A stretch of DNA of 64,000 nucleotides, taken from contig NZ_LMMA01000033.1 in the NCBI RefSeq assembly GCF_001422725.1, positions 1-64,000 of the forward strand. Direction: 5' to 3'. Below the pieces are notes generated by a model that saw nothing but the letters and a program-made list of their open reading frames with translations, had not been told where the DNA came from and did no database searches. This stretch comes from Flavobacterium sp. Leaf82 (GTDB lineage: Bacteria > Bacteroidota > Bacteroidia > Flavobacteriales > Flavobacteriaceae). This document shows positions 59,846 to 64,000 of this stretch, piece after piece. Position 1 is the stretch's first letter. Each line of letters opens with the position of its first letter. The position numbers were made by a program, and so were the translations under genes.

Positions 59846-60832
59846 ATGAAAAAAAATGACTCTTCAAGTGTTCGCACTTTTAAAATTTCAAAACAAAATG
59901 AGCTTTCGATATTAAGTTTTATTTTAATATTAATTAGTTTTATAACAAATGCTCAGGTTATTACAGGCGTAAATCCTTATTGTTTGTCTTCAAATCCTAC
60001 TTATACAGTTTCGCCGCCTCCGGCAAATATCAGTTACACTGAAGTAAAATGGATTTGCAGTGATCCAAGTGTGACATTTTCAGGAAATCCATCATTATTA
60101 TCATTGTCTAAAGTTTTATACAAAAATCCGGGACCAATTCCGGGAGGTACAACACTTACAGTACAATTTCTTGATGGTACAAATGTAGTCGCTCAAAGTA
60201 GTGTTTTTACTTTTATAGCACCAGATTTACCGGCTCAGCCCAGTTATTATGTCACGAAAACAAATGATTATTGTACAACACAATATCATATAATAACAGT
60301 TAATATTATTCCGAATCCAAATCCGAGTCCGAATACCAATTTTAATATTTCTCCAAGAGTTGCAGATGCAAGTATTGTAATTACGCAGACTTCTAAAAAT
60401 GTATTCGAATTAAAACTGCCATTAAACGGACAATCCTATTTTCTATATGATGTTACAAGTACAACCTCTTCGTCAGGATGTTTGTCAAATTCAGTTACAT
60501 CAACATCTTATGGAAACTCAATTTCTTTAAACCTGACAGGATGTTCTAATAATATTCCCGGAATAAATTATGAGGTAACAATAGCGCCAAATCCATATAG
60601 CAACGGATACATAACAATTTATGCTCCGGCAATTAGCTCAGTAGGAACTGGTACAATTTGCAAAGTATACAATAGTTCAGGAGTTTTAAAAGCTACTTTT
60701 CCTTTATCGGCAACATCAACTTCATTTCCGTTAAAAGCAACGGTTGGAGCTTCATTAACAGTTGGACTTTATATTGTGCAGGTAACATATCCAAACGGAA
60801 TTGTAAAAACTCAAAACTTAGTTGTCAATTAA
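59846..60832 (+). CDS. Secreted protein with Ig-like regions and T9SS-type C-terminal domain
   Basis: A 328-residue protein with a signal peptide (FILILISFITNAQ, cleavage near 37). Two extracellular regions rich in Pro, Ser and Thr with paired Cys (CLSSNPTYTVSPPPAN..., CTTQYHIITVN...) resemble PKD/Ig-like modules. The last ~80 residues (TIAPNPYSNGYITIY, CKVYNSSGVLKATFPL, LTVGLYIVQVTYPNGIVKTQNLVVN) fit a type A sorting domain for type IX secretion. No catalytic motif is visible. It lies in the mannan locus between two terminators and may bind substrate on the cell surface. Function is inferred. Confidence 0.75.
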   Translation: MKKNDSSSVRTFKISKQNELSILSFILILISFITNAQVITGVNPYCLSSNPTYTVSPPPANISYTEVKWICSDPSVTFSGNPSLLSLSKVLYKNPGPIPGGTTLTVQFLDGTNVVAQSSVFTFIAPDLPAQPSYYVTKTNDYCTTQYHIITVNIIPNPNPSPNTNFNISPRVADASIVITQTSKNVFELKLPLNGQSYFLYDVTSTTSSSGCLSNSVTSTSYGNSISLNLTGCSNNIPGINYEVTIAPNPYSNGYITIYAPAISSVGTGTICKVYNSSGVLKATFPLSATSTSFPLKATVGASLTVGLYIVQVTYPNGIVKTQNLVVN

Positions 60833-60854
60833 ATTAAGTTCTTTTTTTAATGAG

Positions 60855-60884
60855 AACTCCATTTCGAAATATCGCGATGGAGTT
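60855..60884 (+). terminator. Hairpin terminator
   Basis: AACTCCAT and ATGGAGTT with a 14-nt loop followed by T residues, between the T9SS-type gene and GH27. Confidence 0.8.
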
Positions 60885-60964
60885 TTTTATAGCATTCAAT
60901 AGTTAATTCAATAACTACTTATTAAATAGTAAATAGAATAAAAAAAATATCAAAATAATCAAAA

Positions 60965-62203
60965 ATGAAAAAAGCAGTAGTAGTATTGTTTGCTTTAAGC
61001 ATATCAGCTTTAGGGTTTAGTCAGGGAAATACACATACACAACTGGCAGGAAAATTTGAAGGTCTGGCAATGACGCCTCCAATGGGTTGGAATTCCTGGA
61101 ATACTTTTGGGACAAGTATCGATGAAAAATTAGTAAAAGAAACCGCAGATATTATGGTTTCGTCCGGAATGGCTTCGGCAGGATATAATTATATTGTGCT
61201 CGATGATGGCTGGATGACCAGAGAACGTGATGCAAACGGAGATTTAGTTCCTGATCCGGCAAAGTTTCCTAACGGAATGAAAGCTGTAATTGATTATGTT
61301 CATAGCAAGGGTTTAAAATTTGGTTTGTACAATTGCGCCGGAACACAAACTTGCGCCGGTTATCCCGGAACACGTGGTTACGAATATCAGGATGCTCGTT
61401 TTTATGCCAGACTGGGTATAGATTTCTTGAAATATGATTGGTGTAATACACAAGGAATCACAGCTAAAGAAGCTTATACAACGATGAGTAATGCGCTTAA
61501 AACTGCTGGAAGACCTATTGTGTTTAGTCTTTGTGAATGGGGAGATAATCAGCCATGGGAATGGGGAAAACCGGTTGGTAATTTATGGAGGATTTCAGGA
61601 GATATATATCCTTGCTTTGATTGTGAATTTAAACATGAAGAAGGAAATTGGTCTTCCTGGGGATTTATGAAGATCGTAGAGATGCGTAAAGACATTCGTA
61701 AATATTCTGGACCTGATCATTGGAACGATTTTGATATGATGGAAGTAGGAAATGAAATGAATGATACCGAAGATAAATCACATTTTGCAATGTGGTGTAT
61801 GATGGCTTCACCGCTTGTTTCAGGAAATGATTTTAGAAAAATGTCAAAAGAGACACTTGCGATTTTAACCAATAAAGAATTAATTGCTGTTAATCAGGAT
61901 AAATTAGGAATTCAGGGTTTTAAATATTCTGCTGAAGATGGAGTTGAAGTTTGGGTAAAACCCTTATCAGATGGTAATTGGGCAGTAACCTTTTTAAACA
62001 GAAGTGATGTGGCTAAAAAAATCAATTTTGATTGGAAAAAGCATATTATCAAGGATGCTGATTTTGGTTATGAAGCTAATTTTGGTAAAACGATTTATAA
62101 ATTAAAAGATCTTTGGAAAAATAGGGAATCAGGAAATACAAAAAAGAATTTTACTGCAGATATTGCATCTCATGATGTAATTACGCTTAGATTAATTCCT
62201 TAA
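60965..62203 (+). CDS. GH27 alpha-galactosidase
   Basis: A 412-residue exported enzyme with signal peptide (ALSISALGFSQ). GH27 motifs are TPPMGWNSWNTFG, YIVLDDGWM, LKFGLYNCAG, GIDFLKYDWCN with the nucleophile Asp, WRISGDIYP and HWNDFDMMEVGN with the acid/base Asp. The C-terminal beta domain shows DGNWAVTFLNRSD. It removes alpha-1,6-galactose side chains, which suggests that the locus handles galactomannan. Eleven bp separate it from the next GH5 gene, so the two are an operon. Confidence 0.95.
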   Translation: MKKAVVVLFALSISALGFSQGNTHTQLAGKFEGLAMTPPMGWNSWNTFGTSIDEKLVKETADIMVSSGMASAGYNYIVLDDGWMTRERDANGDLVPDPAKFPNGMKAVIDYVHSKGLKFGLYNCAGTQTCAGYPGTRGYEYQDARFYARLGIDFLKYDWCNTQGITAKEAYTTMSNALKTAGRPIVFSLCEWGDNQPWEWGKPVGNLWRISGDIYPCFDCEFKHEEGNWSSWGFMKIVEMRKDIRKYSGPDHWNDFDMMEVGNEMNDTEDKSHFAMWCMMASPLVSGNDFRKMSKETLAILTNKELIAVNQDKLGIQGFKYSAEDGVEVWVKPLSDGNWAVTFLNRSDVAKKINFDWKKHIIKDADFGYEANFGKTIYKLKDLWKNRESGNTKKNFTADIASHDVITLRLIP

Positions 62204-62214
62204 ATCTGATACTA

Positions 62215-63180
62215 ATGAAAACGAAAACAAATTACTTTATCGTTACCTTATTATTGATGTTTTTTGTTTCGAATGCACAGTTTGTCAAAAATCATGGTCA
62301 GCTAAGCGTTAACGGAACGCAGTTAGCAGATAAAAATAATAATCCAATTGTTTTGCGCGGTCTCAGTTTTGGCTGGCACAGTATGTGGCCCAGATTTTAT
62401 AATGAAAAAGCAGTTAGTTGGCTAAAAAAAGATTTTAATTGTAATGTGGTTCGTGCAGCTATGGGAATTGAGTTAGGGGAAATGGCATATATAAAGGAGA
62501 AGCAATTTTCTAAAGAAAAAATCGAAGCGGTTGTAAATGGAGCTATAAAAAATGATATATATGTAATTATTGACTGGCACAGCCATAACATTAATCTAAA
62601 AGAAGCAACAGCATTTTTTGATGAGGTTTCAAAAAAATATGCAAAGTATCCTAATATAATATATGAGATATTTAATGAGCCGGATCATGAGTCCTGGTCA
62701 GAAGTTAAAACTTACGCAGAACAAGTGATAAAAGTGATTCGTGAAAATGATCCCTACAATATCATTTTAGTTGGTTCGCCACATTGGGATCAGGATGTTG
62801 ATCTTGCAGCTGCTGACCCAATTAAAGGATTTAATAATATAATGTACACGATGCATTTTTATGCAGCAACGCATGGCAAAGAATTAAGAGACAGAACAGA
62901 TGAGGCAATAAAAAACGGTTTACCAATTTTTGTTTCAGAATCTGCAGGTATGGAAGCCTCAGGAGACGGTCCTTTAAACATGAAAGCCTGGCAAGAATAT
63001 ATAGACTGGATGGAAGCACGAAAATTAAGCTGGATAACCTGGTCCGTTTCTGATAAAGAGGAAACCTGTTCTATTCTAAAAAAGTCTGCAAAGTCAGAAG
63101 GCAATTGGAAAGATAAAGATTTAAAAGAGTCAGGAATTAAAGTCCGTGAGTTTTTAAGAAAATACAATACGCAAAACTAG
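62215..63180 (+). CDS. GH5_2-like endo-beta-glucanase
   Basis: A 321-residue exported enzyme with a signal peptide (LLMFFVSNAQ). It follows GH5_2 cellulases: GQLSVNGTQLADKNNNPIVLRGLSFG, VIIDWHSHNIN, IIYEIFNEPDHESW with the acid/base Glu, NIMYTMHFYAATHG, and LSWITWSVSDKEETCSIL. The nucleophile region is FVSESAGMEASG, where the usual TEWG is SESA: the Glu is kept but the Trp and Gly after it are replaced. It likely cuts the glucose-containing stretches of glucomannan. A terminator follows. Confidence 0.93.
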   Translation: MKTKTNYFIVTLLLMFFVSNAQFVKNHGQLSVNGTQLADKNNNPIVLRGLSFGWHSMWPRFYNEKAVSWLKKDFNCNVVRAAMGIELGEMAYIKEKQFSKEKIEAVVNGAIKNDIYVIIDWHSHNINLKEATAFFDEVSKKYAKYPNIIYEIFNEPDHESWSEVKTYAEQVIKVIRENDPYNIILVGSPHWDQDVDLAAADPIKGFNNIMYTMHFYAATHGKELRDRTDEAIKNGLPIFVSESAGMEASGDGPLNMKAWQEYIDWMEARKLSWITWSVSDKEETCSILKKSAKSEGNWKDKDLKESGIKVREFLRKYNTQN

Positions 63181-63702
63181 TATTAATTTGCATAAACTAG
63201 AAAAGCCTGTTCAGTTTGATCAGGCTTTTTTTGTAGGAATTTTTATGGACTATTTTTTTGCTTTTAATTTGAAATAGTAAATGTGTTTTTCAGCTTATTT
63301 TTAATTAAAAAATTTTATACCCTATTTTTTAAGGGGGTCATGTGTATTTGTATCTATTTATTGATGCTTAAATATGTTTTTAAATCAGTAAATGTCGTAT
63401 TTATCTTTATTTATTGAGGGTTTATTGTAAAAACTGGTTATTGAATTTTCAAAAATAAATTAATATAAATGTCAAATCATGATTATTGTTAATTTAATTT
63501 TTGTAATCCATAATTCTTGCCCTAAATAGTCAAAAAAACAGACTTCAATTCTTTTCCTCATACAAAAGTTAATAAATTCGCTAATGAAAAAGAGAATGTT
63601 TTAGAGGCGAATAAGAGGTTTTAGAAATGACTTATACTATTAAATAGATATATAAAAGATTAACTAACCAGAATCAATTAATAACTAAAAACCAATTAAC
63701 AC
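63181..63702. other. Long AT-rich intergenic region
   Basis: 522 bp without a gene. After the terminator at 63201-63229 it is AT-rich. ACCC/GGGGT around 63318-63339 is a weak hairpin. No promoter box that I trust and no ORF of note. The downstream porin may carry a long leader or a distant promoter. Confidence 0.4.
63201..63229 (+). terminator. Hairpin terminator after GH5_2
   Basis: AAAAGCCTG and CAGGCTTTT form a 9-bp stem with an 11-nt loop and a T run. Confidence 0.85.
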
Positions 63703-64000
63703 ATGAAAAAAGTATTACACGTATTAGCCGCGATGTTAACAAGTTCTTTTGCTTTTGCCCAAGATGAGACTGAAGCTTCAGTTTCGCCAGCAACCACTTG
63801 GGGAGGATCAGCAGACGCTTATTATAAATATGATTTTTCAAAACAAATGAACGGATTAACGAGCTTTACCAACTCACAAGATTCATTCGAATTAGGAATG
63901 GCCTCAATTCAGGCGGCGCACACGTTCGGGAAGGCTTCAGTTTTTGTAGACTTAGGTTTCGGAAAAAGAGCGGGGGAATTTTCATATAATGAAACAACAG
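63703..64000 (+). CDS. Outer-membrane beta-barrel porin, partial (3' end outside window)
   Basis: The first ~99 residues, cut by the window end. A signal peptide (LAAMLTSSFAFAQ) is followed by WGGSADAYYKYDFSK, FELGMASIQAAHTFGKASVFVDLGFG. This start resembles the putative beta-barrel porin-2 (OmpL-like, DUF1597) family. In flavobacteria such genes often precede ammonium transporter or glutamine synthetase genes, which could be checked downstream. No frameshift is seen in the visible part. Confidence 0.75.
   Translation, partial: MKKVLHVLAAMLTSSFAFAQDETEASVSPATTWGGSADAYYKYDFSKQMNGLTSFTNSQDSFELGMASIQAAHTFGKASVFVDLGFGKRAGEFSYNETT

Noticed and set aside
63181..63702. tRNA or small RNA in the long gap before the porin gene
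   Set aside because: No cloverleaf and no conserved RNA core was recognised; only a terminator and AT-rich DNA.

Overview
The window reads as a chromosomal segment of a Flavobacterium-like member of the Bacteroidota. The base composition is AT-rich and many promoter-like sites have the form TAnnTTTG. There is a SusC/SusD pair, a type IX secretion cargo candidate, BshC (bacillithiol synthesis), DUF4295 next to rpmB and rpmG, and many lipoproteins with an S-C lipobox. No tRNA, rRNA, CRISPR array, prophage or complete transposon was seen.

From 0 to about 38 kb is mostly housekeeping and cell-envelope material. It includes lipoproteins, two paralogous XRE regulators, a methyltransferase, an atypical SDR protein, a Uup-type ABC-F ATPase and a DUF6934-like gene with a tiny downstream partner. 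An exopolysaccharide priming glycosyltransferase faces a CpsB-type phosphatase. Further on are an HGSNAT-like acyltransferase gene broken by a TGA codon, an outer-membrane barrel, a GT2, a 2-oxoacid dehydrogenase E2, an exonuclease, FAH and Hpt genes, and the block cinA-rpmB-rpmG-DUF4295-ftsY. After these come ndk, a second intact HGSNAT-like protein, bshC, an MHS-type transporter, a radical SAM protein, a two-component system, DUF1573, an L,D-transpeptidase and an NlpC/P60 hydrolase.

From about 38.4 to 63.2 kb the window is dominated by plant polysaccharide use, best explained as a (galacto/gluco)mannan locus. Two SGNH-type esterases and a GH3 enzyme come first, then a DUF433/DUF5615 toxin-antitoxin pair and an aldo-keto reductase. 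A minus-strand group follows: GH26 mannanase, GPH sugar symporter, GH130 mannosylglucose phosphorylase, AGE-family epimerase and GH5 mannanase. A divergent AraC regulator leads into plus-strand SusC, SusD, a TIG-domain surface lipoprotein, a probable T9SS-secreted protein of unknown role, a GH27 alpha-galactosidase and a GH5_2 glucanase. The expected logic is cleavage of mannan at the surface, uptake by SusCD, debranching, then cytoplasmic epimerisation of mannobiose to mannosylglucose and its phosphorolysis. The window ends inside an outer-membrane porin gene.

The most unusual feature is the intergenic DNA, which is crowded with different families of palindromic elements. One family, with copies at about 22.4, 23.9, 41.2 and 47.0 kb, keeps a common core around a hairpin whose stem changes sequence but stays paired, including a conserved bulged G. 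This suggests a selected RNA or DNA structure. Other notable points are the single-codon nonsense mutation at 12253, an intergenic repeat that seems to have become coding inside the radical SAM gene, an exact 34-bp duplicated terminator, paired direct repeats shared by the two XRE genes, and two genes whose promoter boxes sit only four bases before the ATG.
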